In this document: one piece after another, positions 1 to 6,856 of the stretch
Layout of the letters: each line of letters starts with the position of its first letter
How positions within the stretch are numbered: the stretch's first letter is position 1
Assembly (NCBI GenBank): GCA_025965635.1
Contig: JAOPWO010000234.1
Location: forward strand, 1-15,614
Length of the DNA stretch: 15,614 bases
Direction: 5' to 3'
Origin: Modestobacter sp.
GTDB taxonomy: Bacteria; Actinomycetota; Actinomycetes; Mycobacteriales; Geodermatophilaceae
Position numbers and translations under genes: made by a program
Notes under the pieces: model-generated
The model's database searches: none
What the model saw: only the letters and a program-made list of their open reading frames with translations
Told to the model about the DNA's origin: nothing

Positions 1-1
1 G

Positions 2-757
2 CACGCGCCGCGGGAGGCGGGCGCGAAGATGGTGGTCGCGGCCGACCGCACCTGGGGGACCGTCGGCGGCGGGAACCTCGAGGCGGTCGCCGTCGCCCGG
101 GCCCGGGCCCTCCTCGCCGACGGCGCCGCCCCGCCGGAGCTGCTGCCGGTGACGCTGTCGGACAAGGTGCCCTACCAGCACGGCGTCCAGTGCTGCGGGG
201 GAGAGGTCACCCTGCTGCTCGAGCCGCTGCCGGTGGTGCCGGCGGTGGCGGTCTTCGGGCTGGGGCACGTCGGCTTGGAGCTGGCCCGGATCCTGGCCCG
301 GCACCACCTCGACCTGCACCTCGTCGACTCCCGCGCGGAGCAGGTCGCGCCGGAGCGGCTGGCGGTGCTCGCCGACGCGCGGGCCCGGGTGCACGTGCAC
401 CACGTCCCGGTGCTGCCCGAGCTGGTCCTCGGCGAGCTGCCCCCGGGGGCGCACGTCCTGATCATGACGCACGACCACGCCGAGGACGCGGCGCTGTGCG
501 ACGCCGTCCTGCGCGCCTCGCAGCTGGGCTCCATCGGCCTGATCGGGTCGGCGGGCAAGTGGGCCCGCTTCCGGCGGAAGCTGTCCGACGAGGGCCACCC
601 GGAGGAGGTGATCGAGCGGATCACCACCCCGATCGGGCTGGCCGGGATCACCGGCAAGGACCCGGCGACCATCGCGGTCAGCGTCGCTGCAGCCCTGGTC
701 CGCACCCTCGAGCAGGAGCGGACCGCACGCTCGGCCGGGCAGCGGGCGCGCTCGTGA
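2..757 (+). CDS. xdhC: XdhC/CoxI-family molybdoenzyme maturation protein (5' end outside window)
   Basis: XdhC proteins bind molybdenum cofactor and help insert the sulfurated form into xanthine dehydrogenase and related hydroxylases in the cytoplasm. The frame is open from base 2 and begins inside a conserved segment (HAPREAGAKMVV), so the true start, perhaps 20-25 codons upstream, is missing. The ATG at 29 is internal to this conserved segment. Visible landmarks in order are the N-terminal XdhC/CoxI domain with GGGNLE and QCCGGEVTLLLEPL, then a Rossmann-like C-terminal domain with VAVFGLGHVGLELA, the THDHAEDAALC segment and GLIGSAGKWARFRRKL, ending with TPIGLAGITGKDPATIAVS. The stop overlaps the guaD start by GTGA, so the two are translationally coupled. 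With guaD next, a role in purine (xanthine) catabolism is likely. The xanthine dehydrogenase genes should lie just upstream. Family assignment is firm; the exact client enzyme is inferred. Confidence 0.93.
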   Translation, partial: HAPREAGAKMVVAADRTWGTVGGGNLEAVAVARARALLADGAAPPELLPVTLSDKVPYQHGVQCCGGEVTLLLEPLPVVPAVAVFGLGHVGLELARILARHHLDLHLVDSRAEQVAPERLAVLADARARVHVHHVPVLPELVLGELPPGAHVLIMTHDHAEDAALCDAVLRASQLGSIGLIGSAGKWARFRRKLSDEGHPEEVIERITTPIGLAGITGKDPATIAVSVAAALVRTLEQERTARSAGQRARS

Positions 758-2049
758 CGCTCGTCCGCGGCACCCTCGTGGACACCCCGGACGATCCGTT
801 CAGCGGCGGCACCCCGCGCGTGGAGGCCGACGGCGGGCTGCTGGTGCGGGCGGGCGGGATCGTCGACCGCGGGCCCTTCGCCGAGCTGCGCCGACGGCAC
901 GGCGGAGAGGCCGTCGTCGACCTCTCCGGCGGGCTGGTGCTGCCCGGCTTCGTCGACACCCACGTCCACTTCCCGCAGGTCCGGGTGATCGGCGGGCTCG
1001 GGATGCCGCTGCTGGACTGGCTCGAGCGCTGCGCGCTCCCCGAGGAGGCGCGGCTGGCCGACCCCGGGTACGCCCGGGGCGTGGCGAGGGACTTCGTCAG
1101 CGGGCTGGCCCAGGCCGGGACGACGACGGCCCTGGTGTTCGGTTCGCACTTCGCGCCGGCGGTCGATGCGCTGTTCGCCGAGGCCGCCCGGGTCGGGCTG
1201 CGGGTCACCAGTGGACTCGTGGTCAGCGACCGGCTGCTCCGCGACGAGCTGCTCAGCACGCCGCAGCGGGCGCACGAGGAGGGGCTGGCGTTGGCCGGCC
1301 GCTGGCACGGGGTCGGCCGCAACCGCTATGCGGTGACCCCGCGGTTCTCGCTGTCCTGCGCCGACGCGATGCTCGACTCCTGCCGGTCGCTGCTGGCCGA
1401 CGTGCCCGGGGCCTGGTTCACCTCGCACGTGAACGAGAACGACGCCGAGATCGCCGCGGTCGCCGCGCTGTTCGACGGCTGCTCCTACCTGGAGACCTAC
1501 GACCGGCACGGGCTGATCGGCCGGCGGAGCGTGCTGGCGCACAACGTGCACCCCGGGGACGACGAGCTGAAGCTGCTCGCCGACCGAGACGCCACCGTCG
1601 CGCACTGCCCGACCAGCAACGCCGCGCTGGGCAGCGGGCTCTTCCCGCTGAAGCGGCACCTCTCGGCCGGCGTCCGGGTCGCCCTCGGCTCCGACGTGGG
1701 CGCCGGCACCGGGTTCTCGCTGCTCAAGGAGGGGCTGCAGGCCTACTTCGTGCAGCAGCTGCTCGGGGTGGAGGGGGTGCACCTCACCGCCGGGCACCTC
1801 CTGCACCTGGCGACCTCGGCCGGCGCCGAGGCGCTCGGCCTCGGGGACCAGGTGGGCGACCTGGGCATCGGGAAGCGTTTCGACGCGGTCTGGTTGCGGC
1901 CTCCGCCGGGCAGCACCCTGGACGTGGCGCTGCGCTCCGCCGCGGGGCCGGAGGACGCCCTGGCGAAGGCCTTCGCGCTCGGCTCACCGGCCGACATCGC
2001 CGGGGTGTGGGTCGAGGGTCAGCCGATCGGGGCGCGGCCGGGGGAGTAG
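754..2049 (+). CDS. guaD: Guanine deaminase
   Basis: This enzyme hydrolyses guanine to xanthine and ammonia, feeding xanthine dehydrogenase. It belongs to the amidohydrolase superfamily with a mononuclear zinc site. The GTG at 754 is chosen because it overlaps the xdhC stop (GTGA) and gives a 431-residue protein of normal length for the family. Metal and catalytic landmarks are all present: PGFVDTHVHFPQ (H70, H72), TSHVNEN (H225), LAHNVH (H263) and GSDVGAGTG (D314). The HxHFPQ signature separates guanine deaminase from chlorohydrolase-type relatives such as 8-oxoguanine deaminase. The open frame continues upstream of 754, but that part lies inside xdhC in another frame and is not coding. It forms an operon with xdhC. 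No recognisable gene follows directly on this strand. Confidence 0.95.
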   Translation: MTLVRGTLVDTPDDPFSGGTPRVEADGGLLVRAGGIVDRGPFAELRRRHGGEAVVDLSGGLVLPGFVDTHVHFPQVRVIGGLGMPLLDWLERCALPEEARLADPGYARGVARDFVSGLAQAGTTTALVFGSHFAPAVDALFAEAARVGLRVTSGLVVSDRLLRDELLSTPQRAHEEGLALAGRWHGVGRNRYAVTPRFSLSCADAMLDSCRSLLADVPGAWFTSHVNENDAEIAAVAALFDGCSYLETYDRHGLIGRRSVLAHNVHPGDDELKLLADRDATVAHCPTSNAALGSGLFPLKRHLSAGVRVALGSDVGAGTGFSLLKEGLQAYFVQQLLGVEGVHLTAGHLLHLATSAGAEALGLGDQVGDLGIGKRFDAVWLRPPPGSTLDVALRSAAGPEDALAKAFALGSPADIAGVWVEGQPIGARPGE

Positions 2050-2270
2050 CCCGACGGGGCCGGCGGGGCGATCACCGCGCCGAGGGCCAGCAGGACGCCC
2101 GACCCCTGGAGGCCCGGGGAGCCGTCGGCCTCACCGGCCAGCACGCGGATGGCCACCGCTGGGGGCAGCCGCTTCATCCCGGGCCGCCTTCCCCGTCGTC
2201 ACGGCGCTGGTCACCCGGCTGGGCTGGGACGTGTGGACGGAGAACCTGCGGCCGCTGCTCGGCTGAGCGG
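2050..2270. other. Stretch without a supported gene; possible 3' gene fragment at 2183-2266 (+)
   Basis: No intact gene is visible between the guaD stop and the decayed oxidoreductase. One + strand frame at 2183-2266 reads as ordinary protein ending in a stop, with the segments FPVVTALVTRLGWDVW and TENLRPLLG followed by TGA. It has no start codon or ribosome-binding site close by. I do not recognise the family. It may be the 3' stub of a lost gene, which would fit the decay next door, or it may be chance in GC-rich DNA. Confidence 0.3.
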
Positions 2271-2888
2271 TCAGCTCTCGCCGCCGCCGGGCGCCGCCCG
2301 CAGCACCGGGACGGCCCCCTCCGGCAGCCGGATCGAGCCCAGCGCGGCGTCCACGGGCAGCCCGCTCCAGCGCGTCCGGAGGACGACGTGGCCACCCCGA
2401 GCCGCTCGCGCCACGGCAGCAGCTGCTCCAGGCGCTCCTCCGGTGAGCCGATGACGAAGCGGTCGCGTCCGGGCTGGTCGAGGGCGACGCTGACGTTCTC
2501 CTGCCCGGGCAGCGCCTGGTCCTGCCCAGGAGCCGGGCACGCGGAACGTGCCGGCCCGTGCGGGGCCGGCCAGCTCCAGCGCGGTGGCGCGGTCGCGGGC
2601 GCAGAACGCCTCCGTGATCGCCGGCAGGGTGGCCCCCGGTCCCCGTCCTGCGTCGGCCCGTGCGGCGTGGAACAGCGCCACCTGCTGGGTGGTCGTCTGC
2701 AGGGTGGCGTGCGGGTCGACCGGCCAGGTGTCGGCGAGCCGGGCCGCGCGGGCGACCGTCTTGCCGCTGTTGGCCGCCCTCCGCACCGGGGACGCCGGTC
2801 GCTGGACGGGGGCGATGGTGCCCGGGCCGACCCGCATGTCCCCGGCGTCGGCGGCCAGGCGGGCGAGGAAGGGCACCGGGGCGGTCAT
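2271..2888 (-). pseudogene. Decayed luciferase-like (LLM class) flavin/F420-dependent oxidoreductase
   Basis: The - strand carries recognisable pieces of a luciferase-like oxidoreductase. In transcription order these are VPFLARLAADAG and MRVGPGTI from the early barrel, then the late segment SGKTVARAARLADTW with PHATLQTTTQQ and AFCARDRATALELAGP. Next comes a block readable only in another frame (DQALPGQEN, DRFVIGSPEERLEQLLPW), then HVVLRTRWSGLPVDAALGS back in the first frame. The frame changes fall near 2520-2530 and 2388-2400. The normal first ~60 residues and roughly 100 residues between GPGTI and SGKTV are missing, which implies an internal deletion. The fragment follows the CitE-like gene in the same direction after 34 bases, so it was probably once the last gene of that operon. 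The exact former substrate cannot be told. It is very unlikely to yield active enzyme. Confidence 0.85.
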
Positions 2889-2922
2889 GGCTGCTCCGGA
2901 GCAGAGTGGGACGGGGCGGGGG

Positions 2923-3762
2923 TCAGGCGGAGGCGAGGAGGCGGCGGGCCTGCCGGGCGAGGGCCTCGTCGAGCAGCCGGCCGTCGGGCCCGACCGCGAC
3001 GCCGGAGGCGGCGTGCGCGAGCCGGTCCAGGACGTCGCGCGCCGCGGCCAGCTCCTCGGCGGTCGGCGTGAACACCCGCTCGACCGGCCTGATCTGGGCG
3101 GGGTGGATGCAGACCCGGCCGGCGAAGCCCAGCCGGGCCAGCCGTTCGGTCTCCGCGGTGAAGGCCGCCAGGTCCCGGAACTCCGTCGACACCGGGCCCG
3201 GGGGAGGGGCGATGCCGGCGGCGGCGGACGCGGTGACCACGGTGCTGCGGGCGTGCAGCAGCTCCCAGCCCTCCGGGCCGGGCCGGACGCCGAGGTCGGC
3301 GGCGAGGTCGACCTCACCCAGCTGCAGGTGCCGGACCCGTGGCCCGGCCGCGATCTCCGCGGCCGCGACGACGCCGGCCGCCGTCTCGATCAGCGGGCAG
3401 ACCGCGATCGACCCGAGCGGCAGGCCCCCGGCGGTCTCCAGGCCGCTGAGCAGCGTGTGCAGCAGCTGCAGCGTCGACACCGCGGCCACCTTCGGCACGC
3501 AGATCCCGGTCAGCCCGGGGCCGACGACGGCTCGGACGTCGTCGGTGCCACGGGCTCCCGTGTTGACCCGCACCCACACCTCGACGGCCTCGGTCCGCGG
3601 CCGTCGCACCCACTCTGCGACCGTCGCCCGGGCGTCGTCCTTGGCGGACACGGCGACGGCGTCCTCCAGGTCGAGGATGACCGCGCCCGCCCCGCTCGCC
3701 ACCGCCTTGCCGAACCGGTCGGGTGCGTTCCCCGGGACGTAGAGGTGGCTGCGGGGGCTCAC
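2923..3762 (-). CDS. CitE-like CoA-ester lyase (HpcH/HpaI family)
   Basis: Members cleave or form beta-hydroxyacyl-CoA thioesters such as malyl-CoA, citramalyl-CoA or citryl-CoA with a Mg2+-dependent TIM barrel. The 279-residue length is normal for stand-alone CitE-like lyases. Visible landmarks are RSHLYVPGN at the N-terminus, LDLEDAV (residues 30-36), the substrate-binding arginine in VWVRVN (R65), GICVPKV, LIETAAG with the metal-ligand glutamate E126, GEVDLAADLG with metal-ligand D152, and CIHPAQI near the C-terminus. The start is a GTG that overlaps the stop of the upstream acyl-CoA dehydrogenase gene (GTGA), so the two are coupled. With a CoA-transferase, hydratase and dehydrogenase upstream, the best guess is cleavage of citramalyl-CoA or a homologue to acetyl-CoA (or propionyl-CoA) and a 2-oxo acid. 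The family is certain; the substrate is inferred from context. Confidence 0.92.
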   Translation of the reverse strand: MSPRSHLYVPGNAPDRFGKAVASGAGAVILDLEDAVAVSAKDDARATVAEWVRRPRTEAVEVWVRVNTGARGTDDVRAVVGPGLTGICVPKVAAVSTLQLLHTLLSGLETAGGLPLGSIAVCPLIETAAGVVAAAEIAAGPRVRHLQLGEVDLAADLGVRPGPEGWELLHARSTVVTASAAAGIAPPPGPVSTEFRDLAAFTAETERLARLGFAGRVCIHPAQIRPVERVFTPTAEELAAARDVLDRLAHAASGVAVGPDGRLLDEALARQARRLLASA

Positions 3763-4922
3763 CCGATGACCCCGGAGCCGCTGAGCAGGGCCTTGGCGAT
3801 GACCGTCCGCATGATGTCGTTGGTCCCCTCGCCGATGGCCATGAGCGGGGCGTCCCGGTAGAGCCGCTCGATGACGAACTCGGTGGAGTAGCCGTACCCG
3901 CCGTGGATCCGCATCGCCTCCAGGGAGGCCGTGATCGCCGTCTCGGAGGCGAAGTACTTCGCCATCCCCGCCTCCATGTCCACCCGCCGGCCGGCGTCGG
4001 CCTGCGAGGCGGCCCAGTAGGTCATCAGCCGGGCGGCCTGCAGCTGGGTCGCGATGTCGGCCAGCTTGAGCTGGATCGCCTGGAAGTCCGCGATCGGCCT
4101 GCCGAACGCGGTGCGCTCCTTGGCGTACCGCAGGGCGGCGTCGTAGGCGGCCTGGGTGATGCCGACGCTGCGCCCGGCGATGTTGAGCCGGCCGATCTCC
4201 AGGCCGGACAGCGCCTGCTGCAGCCCCCGCCCCTCCGCCCCACCGAGCAGGTCCTGAACCGGCACGCGCACGTCCTGCAGCGAGATCTCGCAGGACTCGG
4301 TGCCCTTGTAGCCGAGCTTGCCGAGGTCGCGGCTGACCTCGAAACCGGGGCTCGTCGTGTCGATGAGCAGCAGGCTCATGCCCTTGTGCGCCGGGCTGGT
4401 CGTCGGGTCGGTCTTGACCAGCACCGGCAGGACGTCGGCGTGCCGGGCGTTGGTGATCCAGGTCTTGGTCCCGTTCACCACGTACTCGTCGCCGTCGCGG
4501 CGAGCGGTGCTGCGGATGCCCTGCAGGTCGGTGCCGGCGCCCGGCTCGGTGAGGCCGACGCCGGTGCGGAACTCACCGGCGGCCAGCTTGGGCAGCAGCC
4601 GCTGCTTCTGCTCGTCGGTGCCGTGGCGGGCGATCATCCAGCAGGACAGGTTGTGGCTGCCGAGGATCCCGGCGATGCCCATCCAGCCGCGGGAGATCTC
4701 CTCGTAGACCAGCGTGAAGCTGACCATGTCCAGGGCCAGCCCGCCGTACTGCTCCGGGGTCGTGATCCCGAACAGGCCCATCGCCCGCAGGTGCTCGACG
4801 ATCTCGGTGGGGTAGCGGCCGCTGCGCTCCCACTCCGACGCGACCGGGACGATCTCCCGGTCGACGAACCGGCGCAGCGCGTCACGGAAGTCCTGCTGTT
4901 CCTCGGTGAAGGTGAAGTCCAT
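3759..4922 (-). CDS. Acyl-CoA dehydrogenase
   Basis: This is an FAD enzyme that introduces an alpha,beta double bond into an acyl-CoA and passes electrons to ETF. The 387-residue protein has the full family layout: N-terminal helical domain starting FTFTEEQQDFRDALRRFV, middle beta domain with TEPGAGTD and NGTKTWITNA, and C-terminal helices with ERTAFGRPIADFQAIQ, RIHGGYGYSTE and GEGTNDIMR. E365 in GEGTND occupies the catalytic-base position of short- and medium-chain enzymes. The helix-G segment LEIGRLNIAG lacks the glutamate used by isovaleryl-CoA dehydrogenase. The ATG at 4922 is preceded only by a weak GGAAG. A longer open frame upstream overlaps the CoA-transferase gene and is rejected. 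It sits 29 bases after the CoA-transferase and overlaps the CitE-like gene by 4. A short branched or dicarboxylic acyl-CoA, such as methylsuccinyl-CoA, is a context-based guess. Confidence 0.94.
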   Translation of the reverse strand: MDFTFTEEQQDFRDALRRFVDREIVPVASEWERSGRYPTEIVEHLRAMGLFGITTPEQYGGLALDMVSFTLVYEEISRGWMGIAGILGSHNLSCWMIARHGTDEQKQRLLPKLAAGEFRTGVGLTEPGAGTDLQGIRSTARRDGDEYVVNGTKTWITNARHADVLPVLVKTDPTTSPAHKGMSLLLIDTTSPGFEVSRDLGKLGYKGTESCEISLQDVRVPVQDLLGGAEGRGLQQALSGLEIGRLNIAGRSVGITQAAYDAALRYAKERTAFGRPIADFQAIQLKLADIATQLQAARLMTYWAASQADAGRRVDMEAGMAKYFASETAITASLEAMRIHGGYGYSTEFVIERLYRDAPLMAIGEGTNDIMRTVIAKALLSGSGVIG

Positions 4923-4951
4923 GTCGCGCTCGCTTCCGGAGGGGGAGGGGG

Positions 4952-6226
4952 TCAGCGGGTGGCGGCCTCGGCGGCCGGCTGCTCGCCAGGGCCGGGGCGG
5001 TCGGCGCCGGGTGGCACGGGCTCCGGGGGCAGGTCGCCGAACGCGCCGGCCGCGGCCAGTCCGGCGATCCGCTTCGGGTCGTAGCCGAGCAGGCCGGACA
5101 CGACCTCGGTGAAGTGCTCGTTGCGGAGCGGAGCCCGCCGGTAGGTCGGCGGCTCGTCGCCGAACCGCACCGGAGAGGCCACCTGGGTCACCGTGCCGAA
5201 GTGCGGGTGCTCGGTCTCCACCAGGAGCCCGCGCGCCCGGGTGTGCGGCTCGGCCATCGCCTGCGCGACGTCGTTGATCGGGCCCGAGGGCACGCCCGCC
5301 GGGCCCAGCAGCCCGAGCCAGTACGCCACGGGCCGGGCCGAGAACACCGCGTCCAGTTCGGCCAGCAGCGGATCGGCGTGCCGCCCCCGGTCGGCGAACG
5401 TGGCGTACCGGGGGTCGTCGGCCAGGTCGGGGCGCCCGATGACCGTGACCAGGCGCTGCCAGAACTTCTCCTTCGCGCAGCCGACGACGAACCACCCGTC
5501 GCTGGCCCGGAAGGCCTGGAAGGGCACGAGGGAGGGGTGGGCGGAGTTCCGGGTGCGCACCGGTTCGTAGCCTGCGTTGAGGTGCCAGGTCGCCGGATAG
5601 GTCAGCAACGAGACCGCGGTGTCGTACAGGGAGACGTCGCAGTCGCCGCCGATGCCGTCCCGACGGGCCGCGTGCAGGCCGGAGAGCAGGCTGATCGCGG
5701 CGACGAAGCCGCCGGAGAAGTCGACCAGCGAGAGCCCGGTCTTGGTCGGGGGACCGTCGGGATCGCCGGTCAGGCTCATCCAGCCGGCCAGCCCCTGCAG
5801 GACGTAGTCGTAGCCCGGCTCGGCCGCCCGGGGGCCGGTCATGCCGAAGCCGGTGAGGCTGCAGCAGACGATCGCCGGGTTGAGGTGGGCCAGGTCGGCG
5901 TACCGGATCCGCATCTTGGCCGGCACGTCGCCGCGGAGGTTGGAGTAGACGGCGTCGCTGGTCGCGACCAGGTCCTCGAAGACCGCGCGCCCGGCCGGGG
6001 TGGACAGGTCCAGCGACAGGCTCTTCTTGTTCCGGTTGAACGTCTCGAAGAACAGCGAGTCCTCGCCGGCGGCGTAGGGCGGGACGTACCGGCCGACGTC
6101 ACCGCCGGCGCGGGGGTCCTCGATCTTGATCACCTCGGCGCCGAGGTCGGCCAGGTGCACCGAACCGAAGGGGCCGGCGCCGTACTGCTCCAGGGAGATG
6201 ATCCGGACGTCCTCGAGCGGCTTCAC
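4952..6226 (-). CDS. Class III (CaiB/BaiF family) acyl-CoA transferase
   Basis: The family transfers CoA between carboxylic acids through an aspartyl-CoA mixed anhydride. The protein has 424 residues with the typical start (PLEDVRIISLEQYGAGPF), LADLGAEVIKIEDP, FNRNKKSLSLDL, GYDYVLQGLAGWMSLTG and DVSLYDTAVSLL. D202 in LYDTAV aligns with the catalytic aspartate (Asp169) of formyl-CoA transferase. The final ~30 residues are Pro/Glu/Ala-rich and look like a disordered tail. The start is GTG with GGAGAGG about 8 bases upstream, 25 bases after the MaoC-like gene stop. As the second gene of the operon it probably activates the free acid that the neighbouring hydratase, dehydrogenase and lyase then process. 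Donors such as succinyl-CoA or acetyl-CoA are possible. Relatives act on mesaconate, itaconate, citramalate, succinate, oxalate and carnitine, so the acid is not fixed by sequence alone. Confidence 0.93.
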   Translation of the reverse strand: MKPLEDVRIISLEQYGAGPFGSVHLADLGAEVIKIEDPRAGGDVGRYVPPYAAGEDSLFFETFNRNKKSLSLDLSTPAGRAVFEDLVATSDAVYSNLRGDVPAKMRIRYADLAHLNPAIVCCSLTGFGMTGPRAAEPGYDYVLQGLAGWMSLTGDPDGPPTKTGLSLVDFSGGFVAAISLLSGLHAARRDGIGGDCDVSLYDTAVSLLTYPATWHLNAGYEPVRTRNSAHPSLVPFQAFRASDGWFVVGCAKEKFWQRLVTVIGRPDLADDPRYATFADRGRHADPLLAELDAVFSARPVAYWLGLLGPAGVPSGPINDVAQAMAEPHTRARGLLVETEHPHFGTVTQVASPVRFGDEPPTYRRAPLRNEHFTEVVSGLLGYDPKRIAGLAAAGAFGDLPPEPVPPGADRPGPGEQPAAEAATR

Positions 6227-6251
6227 GCTGCGGCCTCTCCGTCGGGTGGGG

Positions 6252-6785
6252 TCAGCTGTCGGGCTGCTGCAGGGGGCCGGACCGGGCGGTCGGGAAGTAG
6301 TCCTGGCCGATCCCGCTCGCGCGGGTGGCCACCATGACCGAGCGGCGGAACGTGATGATCTCCTCGCCGTCCTGGTTGAGGCCGCGGGTGACCATCGAGA
6401 CGATCCCTGCGTACGGCCGCGAACGGGACGGCCGCAGTGCCGTGCACAGGCTCTCGGCGTACAGCGTGTCGCCCGCGTACAGCGGGTGGGTGAGCCGCAC
6501 GTCGGTCATCTCCAGGTTGGCCATGGCGTTCTGGCTCATGTCCAGCACGGAGAGGCCCAGCACGACGGCGATGGTGAGCCCGGAGTTCACGATCACCCGG
6601 CCGCCGGTGATGGGGTTCTGGGCGGCCAGGTGGGCGTTGAAGTGGTTCTGGTTGGTGTTCATCGACAGCAACGTCAGCCAGGTGTTGTCGGCCTCGGTGA
6701 TCGTGCGGCCCAGCGGGTGCTGGTAGACGTCGCCGACGACGTAGTCCTCGAAGAACCGCCCCAGGGTCGCGGGGTGCGTGGTCAT
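6252..6785 (-). CDS. MaoC-like acyl-CoA hydratase (mesaconyl/itaconyl-CoA hydratase-like)
   Basis: A hot-dog-fold protein of 177 residues that would hydrate an enoyl-CoA to a hydroxyacyl-CoA. Landmarks are RFFEDYVVGDVYQHPLGR, TITEADNTW, the hydratase motif region SMNTNQNHFNAHLAA, VNSGLTIAVVLGLS, VRLTHPLYAGDTLYAES and SRSRPYAGIVSM. The ITEADN…MNTN…NSG pattern is that of the subgroup found beside CitE-like lyases, for example Rv2499c beside Rv2498c in M. tuberculosis. In classical R-hydratases the motif is DxNPxH; here it is N43-T-N-Q-N-H48, so the usual aspartate is asparagine. The ATG at 6785 has a strong AAGGAGGAGG eight bases upstream. It is the first gene of the - strand operon, transcribed from a promoter that faces the amidase promoter. 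Hydration of mesaconyl- or itaconyl-type CoA to citramalyl-CoA is the most likely role, by inference. Confidence 0.9.
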   Translation of the reverse strand: MTTHPATLGRFFEDYVVGDVYQHPLGRTITEADNTWLTLLSMNTNQNHFNAHLAAQNPITGGRVIVNSGLTIAVVLGLSVLDMSQNAMANLEMTDVRLTHPLYAGDTLYAESLCTALRPSRSRPYAGIVSMVTRGLNQDGEEIITFRRSVMVATRASGIGQDYFPTARSGPLQQPDS

Positions 6786-6797
6786 GCGGCCTCCTCC

Positions 6798-6838
6798 TTG
6801 ACAGCCGGACCGTAAAGGTCTGATGTTTATCGCGTCAA
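6798..6838. promoter_or_regulatory. Face-to-face divergent promoters for the MaoC operon (-) and the amidase (+)
   Basis: On the + strand a perfect TTGACA at 6798-6803 is followed after 17 bases by TGATGT (6821-6826), a weak -10. On the - strand TTGACG at 6838-6833 is followed after 18 bases by TACGGT (6814-6809), a TANNNT-type -10. The two promoters overlap almost completely, so polymerase cannot occupy both at once. The candidate operator at 6814-6828 lies inside both. Predicted + strand start near 6833 leaves a leader of about 24 bases before the amidase GTG. Confidence 0.6.
6814..6828. promoter_or_regulatory. Candidate GntR operator, site 1
   Basis: The 15-mer AAAGGTCTGATGTTT is an imperfect palindrome (10 of 15 positions agree with its reverse complement). 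Together with the preceding T it holds the 11-mer TAAAGGTCTGA (6813-6823), which recurs in inverted orientation at 8909-8919 beside the GntR gene. The GGTC-N-GA core fits the type of site bound by FadR-family GntR proteins. Position inside both divergent -35/-10 spacers suggests repression. Confidence 0.62.
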
Positions 6839-6856
6839 GCGATCGGAGGAGCCGGC

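Noticed and set aside
172..1806. Long - strand open frame opposite xdhC and guaD
   Set aside because: Its translation is low-complexity Gly/Arg/Pro/Val without domain motifs, and the + strand carries clear catalytic motifs. It is an antisense shadow typical of GC-rich DNA.
3723..5084. Long + strand open frame opposite the acyl-CoA dehydrogenase
   Set aside because: No recognisable motif; the - strand frame has the complete dehydrogenase signature set and coupled neighbours.
4923..5495. N-terminal extension of the acyl-CoA dehydrogenase frame
   Set aside because: It overlaps the CoA-transferase coding region in another frame and would add about 190 residues absent from the family. The start at 4922 gives the normal N-terminus.
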